From positions 1,088,001 through 1,152,000 of the forward strand of contig JALGQZ010000017.1 of NCBI GenBank assembly GCA_023105745.1: 64,000 nucleotides of DNA, in the 5' to 3' direction. The notes beneath the pieces were generated by a model, which saw nothing but the letters and a program-made list of their open reading frames with translations, made no database searches and was not told the DNA's origin. Of this stretch, positions 1 through 10,511 are shown one piece after another (the first letter of the stretch is position 1; each line of letters starts with the position of its first letter). The stretch is from Austropuccinia psidii (lineage: Eukaryota; Basidiomycota; Pucciniomycetes; Pucciniales; Sphaerophragmiaceae). The position numbers and the translations under genes were made by a program.

Positions 1-1799
1 AGGGTTGATACCAAAACCAAGTCTCCTATTTTGAAATCAGGTGGCTTATGACTTTTATCCCATCTTTCTTTTGCATATTTAAAAGAATCTTGCATGCATC
101 TGTTTGCATGGTGTCTTGCTTTGTCAAGCATTACCTTGAAACTGCTTGCTGTTGGATGTATATCCACTAAGTCCTTTTTGAGGGTATCATAAGGAAGTCT
201 TGGATTCCAACCTTTCTCTAGCATTGCTGGTGTTTTGCCAGTAGAAGAATGGATTGATGTCTTATATGCCAGTTCAAGTGCTGGTATTAGTGTACACCAA
301 TAATGGGTAAAACCATCAGAATCTTTGAATTCTAGCCCATAAGCACAGAATCTTCTGATCATATCCTCTAGGGTCTGTATCATTCTTTCTGCTAGACCAT
401 CAGTTTGAGGATGATAAGCTGTTGAGAATGATAACTTTGTTCCAAACAAGTTATGGAGGTTTGTCCATAATGCTGAAGTGAACTTTGGGTCTCTGTCACT
501 TATAATATTTTGGAATAAGCCTGTGTGGCTAATGACTTTATTCCATATCATTATAGCTGTATCCATAGCTGTGTCATCTTTATGACATGGTAAGAACATG
601 GGAGTTTTACTGTACCTGTCAACTAACACTAGGCATGCATTATAACTCCTGTCTCCTCCTGGAGGTAAGGCTGTTACCCAATCCATATGAACTATTTCCC
701 ATGGGGATTTTGGTTCTTGGATTTGGATCATCATTCCAAATTTCTTTCCTGTGGCTCTGTTGGCTTTTTGGCATCTGTCACAGGTTTGGCAGTACTCTGC
801 AACATCTTTCTTCCAATTTGGCCACCAAGAGCAGGTTTTCACCCTCTCTAGTGTCCTATCTTCTGAGAGATGTCCAGATGCAACACTATCATGACACTCA
901 TGTAAAATAGTGTTTATTAGTGTTCTATCTGTTAAGGCCATAACACATGTGTGTTTTGTTCTATGGTAAAGGATTCCATCAAGGAGGTGAAATCTTCCTT
1001 CATCATATGCCTTTTTCCATATTTCATCTAGTTTTGATGAAAGTGATGGATCTTTGCAGTCTTTCATTAGAATTTGGCTTAAGATATGGCAATTTTTGTC
1101 TGTCTTATAGCTTTCTTTAACTTGGTTAAAGAATTCTGTGCCAATGTCTGTAACACATATTCCTTCTATATGGTGCTCTTCTTGTGGTACCCATGCTGGA
1201 TTGTCAGGGGTATTTGCTAGAGCCCATCTGCTAAGACCATCTGCATTTTTATGAATATTTCCAGATTTATGAACAATAGTCATATTTCCTCTATATTCTT
1301 GGATAGCAATTTGCCATCTCAGCATATGTCTATTTGGAGTCTTCATATTTAATAGTGATTTCACAGCATTACAGTCTGTGATTACATCAAATACTGTGCC
1401 ATCCAAATAATAATGCAATTTTTCTAAAGCCCATACTAGGCATAAGCATTCCATTTGGCTTTCTCCATACCTTGCTTCTGTTGGCTTTATCTGCCTTGAA
1501 ATGAAACAAATTGGTCCTTCCACTGGTTTATCATTGATAATTTGTGTTTGGTGAAGTGCAGCACCTAGTCCTTCTCCACAAGCATCAATGTACAGTTTGA
1601 AGGGTAGTTTCCAATCTGGCATCAGAAGAAATGGGGCATTTGTTAAGGAATTTTTCAATTCTTCATATGCCTTGACTCTTTCTTCTGTCATCTCATAGAC
1701 TGTTTGTTGGTCACATAGCTTATACAAGGATTTAGCAATCTTTGCAAAGTCCTTTATATGCTGTCTATAGTAACCAGGAAATCCTAGAAATGATTGCAT
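1..1799 (-). pseudogene. Gypsy-A RNase H-integrase part of pol (runs off window)
   Basis: The minus-strand frame stays open from 1799 to the window edge. Near its start it reads [12 protein letters not shown], the region that follows reverse transcriptase. An RNase H segment follows ([13 protein letters not shown] at about 1580, then a TDCNAV-type motif). Next come the integrase zinc-binding region (ending CQTCDRCQ at about 775) and the integrase core, with [16 protein letters not shown] near 680 and [13 protein letters not shown] near 420. RNase H removes the RNA template and integrase joins the cDNA to the chromosome. The segment is cut off from the reverse transcriptase by a TAA at 1800-1802, so it cannot belong to a functional polyprotein. 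Confidence 0.85.
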
Positions 1800-2336
1800 T
1801 TATTTTTTGGTTTGAGGCATTGGTTTAAGTAGTACTGCTGCTACTTTATTTTTGTCTATGCCTAGACTAAGGCCAGATACAACATGTCCTAGTGCTTTTA
1901 ATTCACTATATGCAAAATGACACTTTTTCAAGGAAATTTTCATATTCACTTGGACCATTTTTTGTAGTACCCTTTCTAGTCTTGTAAGGTGACTTTCCCA
2001 AGTTTCTGAGCAAACTATGATATCATCAATATAGATAATCAACCATCCTTCTGATAATTCTTCAGGGAATATGGTATTCATCATTCTTTGATAATGGGAA
2101 GGTGCATTTTTTATTCCAAATGGCATTCTTAAGTATTCAAAAATTCCACAATGGACTATTATTCTTAGTAGTTTCTTGGCATTGTCTGTTAAGACATTTT
2201 GATGAAAACCCTTAAGAGCATCCATAGCTGTGATGAACTTAGCTTGTGACAATTGGGTTAATGTCTCATGGATTCTGGGTATTGGATATCTGTCTGGAAT
2301 GGTATAGGTATTCAGGGCTCTGAAGTCTCCTACCAT
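1800..2336 (-). pseudogene. Gypsy-A reverse transcriptase core
   Basis: A 178-codon segment encodes the Ty3/gypsy reverse transcriptase palm. VGDFRALN and DRYPIPRI lie near its start, LRMPFGIKNAPSHYQ in the middle and the catalytic YIDD box at about 2030. It is bounded by in-frame TAA codons at 2340-2342 upstream and 1800-1802 downstream. The upstream stop interrupts what should be a continuous reading (HNGK, stop, RMVGDF). The fragment is clearly homologous to reverse transcriptase but not translatable as part of a complete pol. Confidence 0.88.
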
Positions 2337-2339
2337 CCT

Positions 2340-2958
2340 TTATTTGCCATTATGCCAAGTTATAATGACAGGTGTAGTAACTTCTACTTGTTCATTATGT
2401 CCAACCTTTCTTAACACTCCAAGGTCCATTAATCCTTTAATGTGCACCTCTAAGGCTTCTCTAGCTCTTGGACTGGCTGAATAAGCAGGTCTTCTTAATA
2501 AAGGTGGGTAAGGCTTTTCTACATTAAGAATTATATCCACTTCATGTCCAATTATGGCACCTAGTGGCTCTTTGTCAGTTGCAAAGGCATTTTTATACTT
2601 AAATAAGAGGTCAATCAATTTTTCTTTCATTTTTTCTGTTAATTCTTGATTGAATTCTGCCTCTTTGAGTTGTTCAGATATAAAAAGTTCCTTTTCTGGA
2701 ATTTTTTCTTCATTCTTAACAACTGTGATTTGTTTTTTGTTATTTAAGAATCCAAACTTTTGTCTCTTGTTATCTCCTATGGTAAAATATCTATCCTTTT
2801 GGTTGGAGATATCTATACCATAGATTGATAAGTAGTCATTCCCAAGTATGAAATGATTACTAGTACAGTTGTCCATTACTACAAACTCTACTTTAATTCT
2901 GACACATTGTGAGGGATGAGGAAAAATTAGTGTTAAATCAATTATTCCAAGGGGCTTC
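2340..2958 (-). pseudogene. Gypsy-A protease end to reverse transcriptase start
   Basis: The frame begins at the Gypsy-B insertion site with PLGIIDLTLIFPHP, continues through FILGNDYLSIYGIDI (end of a retroviral-type aspartic protease) and into a linker ending in the first reverse transcriptase segment (EVTTPVIITWHNGK). It stops at TAA 2340-2342. Placed after the frame that ends at 13357 it restores a continuous protease, which is the main evidence that both segments once formed one element. Confidence 0.85.
2954..2958. other. Target-site duplication (left) of Gypsy-B
   Basis: GCTTC directly precedes the TGTCACAGG start of the left LTR and is repeated after the right LTR at 13357-13361. A 5-bp duplication is typical of Ty3/gypsy integration. 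Confidence 0.92.
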
Positions 2959-3726
2959 TGTCACAGGGGCTCTTCGAAGTGAAGAGGGCCTGGCACTCAG
3001 TAAACTGGGACTCACTTATGGAGGGCTCAAGGATAGGATAAGATGAGATACACTTGAAAGTGTTAAGATGAATTACTAAAAGAATAAATAGGAGAAAAGC
3101 AGCAGCAAAAGAAATAAGAATAAGAAATAGAAGAGCCAACCACCAACAAGTCCAAGTCCACTGTTTCAACCTGTCAGAATGGAAAGAGAAGGGTTAATAA
3201 GGATATGGCCACCCAACTCATACTGTACAGGCGAAGAAAGAAAAAAGGCAAAGACTAACTTAAGATTAAATAAATATAATACCCAAAAATATAAGGATAA
3301 GAATATTCAGATAATAATAAATCAACTAATTTAATTAACTGGGGAAAAGTCCCCAGGGGGGGAGAAAGAGGGGCTGGTATATGTGAGAATCACCAGCCCT
3401 GATCCAGAGAAGAATTTTCATGAGAATAATTGATTGTTGAATTGAGTCTGGCCAATACAGGTCTTGTACAGCTGTACAGGACCTGTACAAGAGGTGTGGT
3501 GTATTGGAGTGATCATACAGTTTCATACTGGTGTATTGAAACTGTATTAGGGTGAATCCATCCTGTACAAGTATTGACAGGCTGTATTGATGTACCAAAC
3601 TGTATGCATGTTTCAGAATGAAGATTGCTGAAACTGACTGCTGATGCAGGTACTGGATTTGCTGATTTGAGGTGTTTGAGTGGGTGTATGAATGAATACC
3701 CTTACCCCTGATGGATGGTTGTTACA
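2959..3726 (-). repeat. 3' LTR of Gypsy-B
   Basis: This 768-bp direct repeat of 12589-13356 starts TGTCACAGG and ends GTTACA on the plus strand. Inside, around 3430-3500, TGTACA-containing motifs form a short hairpin (CTTGTACAG ... CTGTACAAG). Short open frames within it are not coding. Confidence 0.97.
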
Positions 3727-3742
3727 GTATCCCCCTCTTGAA
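3727..3742 (-). other. Polypurine tract of Gypsy-B
   Basis: The minus strand reads AAGAGGGGGATAC immediately before the 3' LTR, the position and composition expected for the plus-strand primer of reverse transcription. Confidence 0.7.
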
Positions 3743-4310
3743 ACTGGTGGGCTCCTGAACACCATAATACCCTGCCACTGTTGAGTGGCATCTCAATATC
3801 CCCACACTTTTTTCAAAAAATTTTCTTTTTAAATTCCTTTCCTCTTGACCATTATCCTGAAAATCCTTTATTACTTCTTCCCTGCCAAATTCAATTGATT
3901 CCCCCCTTTCTTTACAAATTTGAGTGAGTATTCCTTCCAGAGTATGCAATTCTTTCTTTTGATTCAATCAGCCATGTCTTGGGATGTGGCCTTGGGATAT
4001 ATCCCAGAATAAAGGCCATTGAGCACTTGTGCTCAAAAATTGGTGCCCAATGAGTATATGACTTGTACTCATTGGCCCAGACTTAATCCATTCAATGAAC
4101 CTCCAAGGGGTCTTGTCCCCATGATCCAAGGAATTGGCCTCAGGCAGCCCTCCCAGTGGGTTTTGGACTGTGGCCTCCATCTTGAGTGATCTTGATGTAT
4201 CTTGCTTTTTATGGCCTTTTTTGGCCTTGCTGGATGTTTTGGTGATTAGGGCAATTTTTTGATTTTCTGGGTTTTTTGGCCATAATAGGCCTTTTTGATG
4301 TCTTGGGGTC

Positions 4311-4440
4311 CTACGGTCCGCGGGCCGTACGCCGTGGGCCGCGGTCCGTACGCCGCGGTCCGTGGGCCGTGGACCGTACGCCGTGGTCTGCGGTCCGTGG
4401 GCCGTGGACCGTACGCCGCGGTCCGCGGTCCGTGGGGGCT
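4311..4440. repeat. CpG-dense GC-rich minisatellite in Gypsy-B
   Basis: About 130 bp of overlapping GGTCCGTGGGCCGTGGACCG and GTACGCCG units, themselves partly palindromic, in otherwise AT-rich DNA. It lies about 290 bp upstream of the antisense gene and could be part of its promoter. Open frames on both strands encode only repetitive GPR/RRG peptides and are by-products of composition. Confidence 0.85.
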
Positions 4441-4728
4441 ATTGGAGGCCCCCAGGACCAAAATGGAGCCCCTGGGCCCAAATTTACTGGGGACCCAGGG
4501 TGACCAAGGGGCCCAAAAATGGCCCCATTCCAAATTTCACCATATGTGGCCTGGATCCATTGAAGGGGTCCAGGACCATCAAGATCTTGGCCTCCCCAAC
4601 GTTGCAGGGGAGGCCCTGGGTGATGAGTTCAGCCCCAAAGGGGTATGAACCTTCACCTTAGAGGCTTTGAGGTGGGGCATAATTGAGTTATGGCCCCAGT
4701 TCCTTGAGTCAAATTTCTTTTTCTTGAT

Positions 4729-6023
4729 GTGGAGTGGAATGATTCTGACGTCTTGAATCTTCTGCTTGCACTTTCTTCAGTTATGAGTTCCAAACTGACT
4801 GAACTCACTGAATCTTCCCCTTCTGCACCGCCACCGTCTGTTCTTCATGGTTCTGGCGTCTTCAGTCGATTGTCTTCTCCCTCCATGGCGTCTTCTGGCC
4901 ATTTTGACCCCTCCCAAACATATGATGGGTTCAGAGCAGTTGAAGTTCTTGATCCTGCCTGTACTGAGTGTTTGGCCAGGGGGAAGGATTGCTTTCAACA
5001 TTACAATCCTCGATTGTCAAAATGCCATTTCTGCTTTATTGGGAAGAAGCCATGCCGCCGTACCGGATCAACTTTGTCCCAGGTGAGGAGGCACTTATGG
5101 AGTAGGAAGGATGGGCCTTATGGGCAGGAATTCCCCATTCTTGAGGAACCTACCCCTGATGCCACTTCTGGCTTTTCTCAATGTGAGTGATTTGCATTTC
5201 TTGGTTGAATTAATGCTGATATTTTGATGTAGTGACTGGTTCTAGGCAGAGGGATGTGGCCAGATGGACTAATGTTGGAGGGCCCATTCCGATTGGTGGT
5301 AGGCCCATCCACTACAGCTCAGAAATTCCCATTTCAAGGACCAATGCTGATGGAGTGGTGAAAGTAGTGAAGAAGCTAAGAAGAATTGTTGATTCCCCAT
5401 CAGATCCAGATGCTGAAGGAAGTGATGAGTTGGATGGTGAAGAAGTTCAAGTTATTCCTCATTCAAGTGGCCATCCATCCAGCAATTCCTCTTCTCAGCC
5501 TCTTGCCAACCCCAGATTCCAAAGCCAAGTGGTTCCCAGCACTCCAAGAACCTTCCAACCAATGCTTGCTTCAATTCCTACAACCCTTCCTCCTCCATCA
5601 CCAACTACTTCTCACACCACCAGGCCTGCCTTGAATCCAGCAGTAGGACCATCTCCAGTTCAACAGCCCAGAAACTCACCCATAAACACCTCCCGTCAAC
5701 TCCAACCTGTGGCCAGCTCCAGCAGAAGAAGAGATGGGATGTCCCCTTTGCCGTTTCCTGCCGCTCAAGTATTCCAAAGAAGAGAACGTTGGCCTATCCG
5801 GGTTACCAGAGAAGATCCCAACGCGGCTAGTGAAAATCAAGATGCTGTGGCCAGATTGTTCAGGAGAGTTGACAGAAATAGCAGAGAGGTGATTATTTAT
5901 GCCAATGACAGGACGATTCCAGGTACTGCTTCTGAAGAAATGGCTGCAAAATTTGCCTGGTATGAAGATGAGTTGATAAATGATTTCCAGAGAACTTTAG
6001 ATGACTTGGGTAGAGATAACTAG
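4729..6023 (+). CDS. Antisense accessory gene of Gypsy-B: Cys6-cluster protein
   Basis: Two exons, 4729-5182 and 5233-6023, joined by a 50-nt GTGAGT...TAG intron, give 414 codons. An internal ATG at 4783 would give 396 and is equally plausible. The N-terminal half holds a cysteine cluster Cx2Cx6Cx10Cx2Cx6C (genomic about 4950-5055), reminiscent of fungal Zn2Cys6 binuclear clusters. The middle is Ser/Pro-rich and the end is charged and helical (FAWYEDELINDFQRTL). It lies on the opposite strand to gag-pol, between pol and the 3' LTR. An intron can persist in a retrotransposon only if it is antisense to the genomic RNA, which fits. DNA binding and regulation are inferred from the cysteine pattern only. 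It resembles the Cys6 gene of the giant transposon (44349-45729). Confidence 0.8.
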
Positions 6024-6795
6024 TTTCCTTTTCCTTGTTTGTGTTTGGTTTGACTTCTATCCCCACTCTTATAACTACTAAAAAATAAAAAATAAAAAAG
6101 ATAATGGAACCTCCCAATACATGATTTGGGGAGGGGATGCTGCTGCTTTAAAGAAATAAAAGAAAGAAAATTATACAAGTAAAGAAAGAAAGAAAATAAT
6201 AAGAGAAAATGAGAGTAAAGAAAGAAATAAAGAAAATTTCCTGATGGCTGGTCCTTCTTGTGGTGAGTTGCTTGATTCTGGCCAAGAAGTGTCTGAAAAA
6301 CAAAAACCAAGCATTTGATGCTCACAGAGTGGCCAAGGTGATGTTTTACAAGAAGTAGAACCCTCAGGGATGCATACCAGGAGATGGAACTTACTTTCAT
6401 AACTTCCACTCCCCACCAAGCACCATAAAACTGAAAAGAATTGCCATAAATGACTTCTGAGATGAATTGCCATAAATGACTTCTGAGATGAATTGCCATA
6501 AATGACTTGAAGTAAATGAATGTCTTGAATTATGATGATTGGCATAAAATGAAAAGATAATAAAGAAAGAAAATGAAACATAAAGAAAGAAACATTGGGC
6601 CATATCTTGATAAGGTCCAAATCGGAGGGTATTGATGTTGTATGCTTCCTGAACCTGTCCAAAGATTTGACAAGTGCTCACAAAGTGGCCAAGGTGATGC
6701 TTACAACAACATATGGGTAGAATACCCCCTTAAAGGTGCATGCCAGGAGAGGAACTTACTTTCATAACTTCTTCTCCCCACCAAGCACCATAAAA
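6024..6795. other. Non-coding spacer between the antisense gene and pol, with repeats
   Basis: An A/T-rich stretch containing two diverged direct copies of a 110-120 bp segment (6321-6430 and 6677-6795; shared core CCCCACCAAGCACCATAAAA) and three 26-bp units. Convergent ends of pol and the antisense gene flank it, so it probably holds both 3' ends. Confidence 0.6.
6438..6508. repeat. 26-bp tandem repeat, nearly three copies
   Basis: The unit starts GAATTGCCATAAATGACTTC and repeats at 6438, 6464 and 6490, the last copy partial. The copies are identical over the shared part. Confidence 0.9.
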
Positions 6796-9700
6796 TCAAA
6801 CTCTTGAGGTATTTGGACCAGGCTTGTCTGGATACAATGAGTGGAAATCCTTGACAAGGTCTGGTGAGTTGGTAAGGTTTGAAGCTGGTTCCCAAGTGGT
6901 TCTTTCTGGGTCTTCACTGAATCCTTTCCACTCTACAAGATACCATAATTTACCTCTTTTGAGTTTTGAGTCCAGAACCTGAGCCACTTCCCATTCTTCT
7001 TGCTCTTCCACTAAAACTGGTGGTGGCGGCAATTGATGACGATTTGGGATAGTTGAATGCTTGACTGGTTCTAATAAGGACACATGGAATACAGGGTGAA
7101 CTGTCTTCCATTGCTGAGGCAACTTGAGGTGATATGCATGGCTGCCAATCTTCTTAAGAACTTCAAAGGGTCCCAACCATCTTTCTGATAATTTCTTGGT
7201 GGGTCTTGTTGTCTTGATGTTCTTGGAAGCTAGCCATACTTTGTCCCCAGGTTGGAAATCAGGTGGAATTGCCCTATTTCTATCTGCATACTTCTTGAAT
7301 CTCCTTATTGCTGACTCTAATTCTTCTTTGACAACTTGCTGTACTGATTGGAGTTTTGTTGATAACTTTCCAGCAGGTGAGTCTTGAGAAATATGGATTG
7401 AGTCAAAGCTGGGATTTCTTCCATAAATGGTGAAAAAAGGTGATTGCTTGGTTGATGAATGTTCTGCATTATTATAGGCAAATTCAGCCAGAGGGAGCCA
7501 GGTGTACCAGTCATCTTGATGATAGCTGACATACATCCGAAGGTACTGTTCTAGTATCTGATTTACCCTCTCTGTCTGTCCATCTGTTTCAGGGTGGAAA
7601 GCAGTTGAAAGATCTCTTGATATCTTGAGCTGCTGACACAATTGAGTCCAGAATGATGAAACAAATAAGGATCCTCTATCACTGACAATACTGACTGGGA
7701 GTCCATGCTTGGAAAATACATGGCTAATGAATATTTGAGCTAAATCCAGAGCAGTGATTGTGCCATAAGTTGGAATGAAGATTGCCATTTTTGAGAATCT
7801 GTCCACAACTACTAAAATTGAATCAAAGTTGTTGGACAGTGGCAATTGAGTGATAAAGTCCATTGATAAGGAATTCCAAGGACCAGATGGAATTGAAAGA
7901 GGCTTGAGTAATCCAAACTTCTTGTGATGGATGTTCTTGTTTCTTGAACATTGCTGACATGAGGACACATAGTCCTTGATGAATTGATTCATGCCAGCCC
8001 AATAAAAATCCCTCTTGATGAGTTTGAGGGTCTTCTCCTGGCCGGGATGGCCAGCCAATGGTGAGTCATGACGCTTTTGAAGAATATTGAGTTGAAGTTC
8101 TTCATTGCTTGGGATTACCACTCTATCTTTGAATAATAATAACTTGGCTTGAGGTTCAAGAGAATAATCTGGAACTGATTCACCTCTTGCTAGTTGCTTG
8201 AGTATTTCTTTATAGTCTTTGTCTTGCCATACTTCTTTTTGAATCTTGTCAACTAAATCTGAGAAAATTTCCACTTTGATTGAGAAGAATCTTGACTCTT
8301 GAATTCCATCTTGCTTAAGTACTTGATGAAGATTTTGAGGATTCTTGATGATGAAGTCCACCCCCCTCTCTGGGTACACGTCGTCCCGACGTGACAAGAC
8401 ATCTGGTAAAGTGGCCAGCCTGCCTGGGTGGTAAGTGATAGTGAAATGAAACTCAGAGAGAAACTCAGCCCAGCGGGCCTGACGACGAGTAAGAACTTTG
8501 GAAGACATGAAATACTTCAAGGAAGAGTGGTCTGTCAAGACCTCGAAAGAATTGGAAAGAGAAAGAAGAAATGCTCTCCAGCGCTTGAGAGCCCAAACTA
8601 TGCCAAGGAGTTCCTTGTCATGAATCTCATAGTTGAGCTCAGCTGGTAAGAGCTTGCGACTATCAAATGCAATGGGGTGCTTTCCAGAGTCATTCACCTG
8701 ACTCAGTACGGCGCCCAATGCATAATCAGAAGCATCAGTCTCTACTATAGTAGGTAGAGAAGGATTAAAGTGAGATAAGATAGGAGCAGAGGTGAAAGCT
8801 TCTTTGAGTGCTTGAAACTGACTAAGAGCTTCCTCATTGAAGATGAAGGGAGAATCTTTTTTGAGAAGGGAAGTGAGAGAAGTGATTTTTTTGGAATAAT
8901 TTTTAATGAAGCGACGATAAAAATTGGCAAAGCCAAGAAAAGATTGAAGAGCCTTGATGTTTTTGGGCTGAGGCCAATTGAGTATTTGCTGAACTTTTGA
9001 AGAGTCCATCTTGAGGCCATCACTTGAAACAACATAGCCCAAGTATTCCACACTTGAGGCATGGAATACACACTTGGAGGCTTTGGCAAACAAATTATTG
9101 TCCCTCAGTCTTTGGAGGACAGAGGCCACATGTTTGACATGTTCCTCCTCAGAACTGGAAAAGACCATAATATCATCTAAATAAACCACAACAAACACAT
9201 CCAAGAAATCTGCAAATATATCATTTACCAGATTCTGGAAAGAAGCAGGAGCATTGGTCAAACCAAATGGCATGACCAAATACTCATAACTACCATATTT
9301 GGTTCTAAAGGCAGTTAAGTGCTCATCCCCCTCTTTGATTCTCAGAAGGTTATATGCACCACGCAAATCTATCTTGGAGAAGATAGTGGAACCGTTGAAT
9401 ACGGTAAGAAGCTGGTTCATAGGAGGAACAGGGTATCTGTTCTTCCTAGTGACAGCATTGAGTTTGCGGTAGTCAACACACAAACGAAGACCTCCATCCT
9501 TTTTCTTGACAAAAAGGACAGGTGCTCCTGTTGAAGAGGAGCTTGGTCTAATGAAACCTTTCTCTACATTCTCTGAAATGTAGGCCCGCAGTGTTTCTGA
9601 CTCTTGATTTGATAATGAGTAGATAACACCAATTGGAGGTAGAAGACCCTCCAATTCGATATGGTGATCACAGGCGCGGTGTGGAGGGAGTTTCTCTGCT

Positions 9701-10497
9701 TTCACCTTGGAGAATACATCCAAATATTGGTGATAAGCAGGAGGAACAACCTTCAACACAGTTTCAATTTCTTCTGGCTCTTCCTCCTCATCCCACTGCT
9801 CCTCCAGGGATGCATGAAAAGATAAGGGAGGAAGTTCCATATCCCCTTGGAAGAGATGAAGTGAAGATATGGCAACATCTTCTCCAACATCCTTTATCTC
9901 TTTGAAGACTTCATCTCTTGATGGAAGTAATGACTGAGAGGGAATCATGGAAGGGATATGGACAGAAGAAGGGATGGAAGGTGTCTTAAGTTCACCAGCC
10001 AGAGCAACACTGTTGACAGCAGTGGCTAAGTCATTACTAGTAGAAGGAATAATACCACTAGAATCCTTATGATTAGAATCATAGGTGATCAATCCATTTT
10101 TCCAATCAATAATGGGATTGAAATGGTAAAGGAAATCATAGCCCAATATCAGGTCTTCTCCCTTGGGTGAATCTATGATAAAGAAATCCCATTCAAAGCT
10201 TGGGAAGGAAGGCAAGTCAACTACCCACTTGGTATAATGGGTGATGAACAAGGCAGGGGATTCATTAGAATCCAAAATGAAAAGAGGAATCTTTTCAGGG
10301 AGCTCTGACAGAGTCAATGAGTACTTGAGAACAAAATTCTTTGCAATAAAAGAGTTTGTAGCACCAGAATCAATGAGAATACTATAAAAAATATCAGAGA
10401 CAGAAGAAAAAATAAGAAATTTTAAAGATTTCTTGACACTAGTATTCAGAGTGCACAATTGTGCTCTTGAAGGAAATAAGTGAGAACCATTGAACAC
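6796..10497 (-). CDS. Gypsy-B Pol: protease, reverse transcriptase, RNase H, integrase, chromodomain
   Basis: A 1233-codon uninterrupted frame. In order: aspartic protease with DSGATNSF near residue 43; reverse transcriptase with LRLCVDYRKLN, VMPFGLTNAPASFQ and the catalytic YLDD near residue 437; RNase H with TDASDYALGAVLSQ; integrase zinc-binding H-H-C-C region near 810-850; integrase core with SMDFITQLP, SDRGSLF and the HPETDGQTERVNQ glutamate; and a C-terminal chromodomain (residues about 1160-1210, WYLVEWKGF). Chromodomains direct integration to modified chromatin. The frame is open upstream of the first possible start and overlaps gag in the -1 frame, so translation as a Gag-Pol fusion through frameshifting is likelier than independent initiation. 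Confidence 0.97.
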   Translation of the reverse strand: MFNGSHLFPSRAQLCTLNTSVKKSLKFLIFSSVSDIFYSILIDSGATNSFIAKNFVLKYSLTLSELPEKIPLFILDSNESPALFITHYTKWVVDLPSFPSFEWDFFIIDSPKGEDLILGYDFLYHFNPIIDWKNGLITYDSNHKDSSGIIPSTSNDLATAVNSVALAGELKTPSIPSSVHIPSMIPSQSLLPSRDEVFKEIKDVGEDVAISSLHLFQGDMELPPLSFHASLEEQWDEEEEPEEIETVLKVVPPAYHQYLDVFSKVKAEKLPPHRACDHHIELEGLLPPIGVIYSLSNQESETLRAYISENVEKGFIRPSSSSTGAPVLFVKKKDGGLRLCVDYRKLNAVTRKNRYPVPPMNQLLTVFNGSTIFSKIDLRGAYNLLRIKEGDEHLTAFRTKYGSYEYLVMPFGLTNAPASFQNLVNDIFADFLDVFVVVYLDDIMVFSSSEEEHVKHVASVLQRLRDNNLFAKASKCVFHASSVEYLGYVVSSDGLKMDSSKVQQILNWPQPKNIKALQSFLGFANFYRRFIKNYSKKITSLTSLLKKDSPFIFNEEALSQFQALKEAFTSAPILSHFNPSLPTIVETDASDYALGAVLSQVNDSGKHPIAFDSRKLLPAELNYEIHDKELLGIVWALKRWRAFLLSLSNSFEVLTDHSSLKYFMSSKVLTRRQARWAEFLSEFHFTITYHPGRLATLPDVLSRRDDVYPERGVDFIIKNPQNLHQVLKQDGIQESRFFSIKVEIFSDLVDKIQKEVWQDKDYKEILKQLARGESVPDYSLEPQAKLLLFKDRVVIPSNEELQLNILQKRHDSPLAGHPGQEKTLKLIKRDFYWAGMNQFIKDYVSSCQQCSRNKNIHHKKFGLLKPLSIPSGPWNSLSMDFITQLPLSNNFDSILVVVDRFSKMAIFIPTYGTITALDLAQIFISHVFSKHGLPVSIVSDRGSLFVSSFWTQLCQQLKISRDLSTAFHPETDGQTERVNQILEQYLRMYVSYHQDDWYTWLPLAEFAYNNAEHSSTKQSPFFTIYGRNPSFDSIHISQDSPAGKLSTKLQSVQQVVKEELESAIRRFKKYADRNRAIPPDFQPGDKVWLASKNIKTTRPTKKLSERWLGPFEVLKKIGSHAYHLKLPQQWKTVHPVFHVSLLEPVKHSTIPNRHQLPPPPVLVEEQEEWEVAQVLDSKLKRGKLWYLVEWKGFSEDPERTTWEPASNLTNSPDLVKDFHSLYPDKPGPNTSRV

Positions 10498-10511
10498 ATC
10501 ATGATTCCCAC

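Larger units (their letters stand above)
1..2958 (-). mobile_element. Gypsy-A, downstream (pol) half of an interrupted Ty3/gypsy retrotransposon
   Basis: On the minus strand this segment reads protease end, reverse transcriptase, RNase H and integrase, and runs off the left window edge. Its upstream half (gag and protease) lies at 13357-15790 on the same strand. The protease reading frame at 13357 continues into the frame ending at 2958 once Gypsy-B (2959-13356) and one copy of GCTTC are removed. At least two in-frame stops in this half and one in gag show that Gypsy-A is an old, dead copy. Confidence 0.9.

Noticed and set aside
4246..4661. Several open frames of 75-117 codons on both strands
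   Set aside because: By-products of the GC-rich minisatellite.
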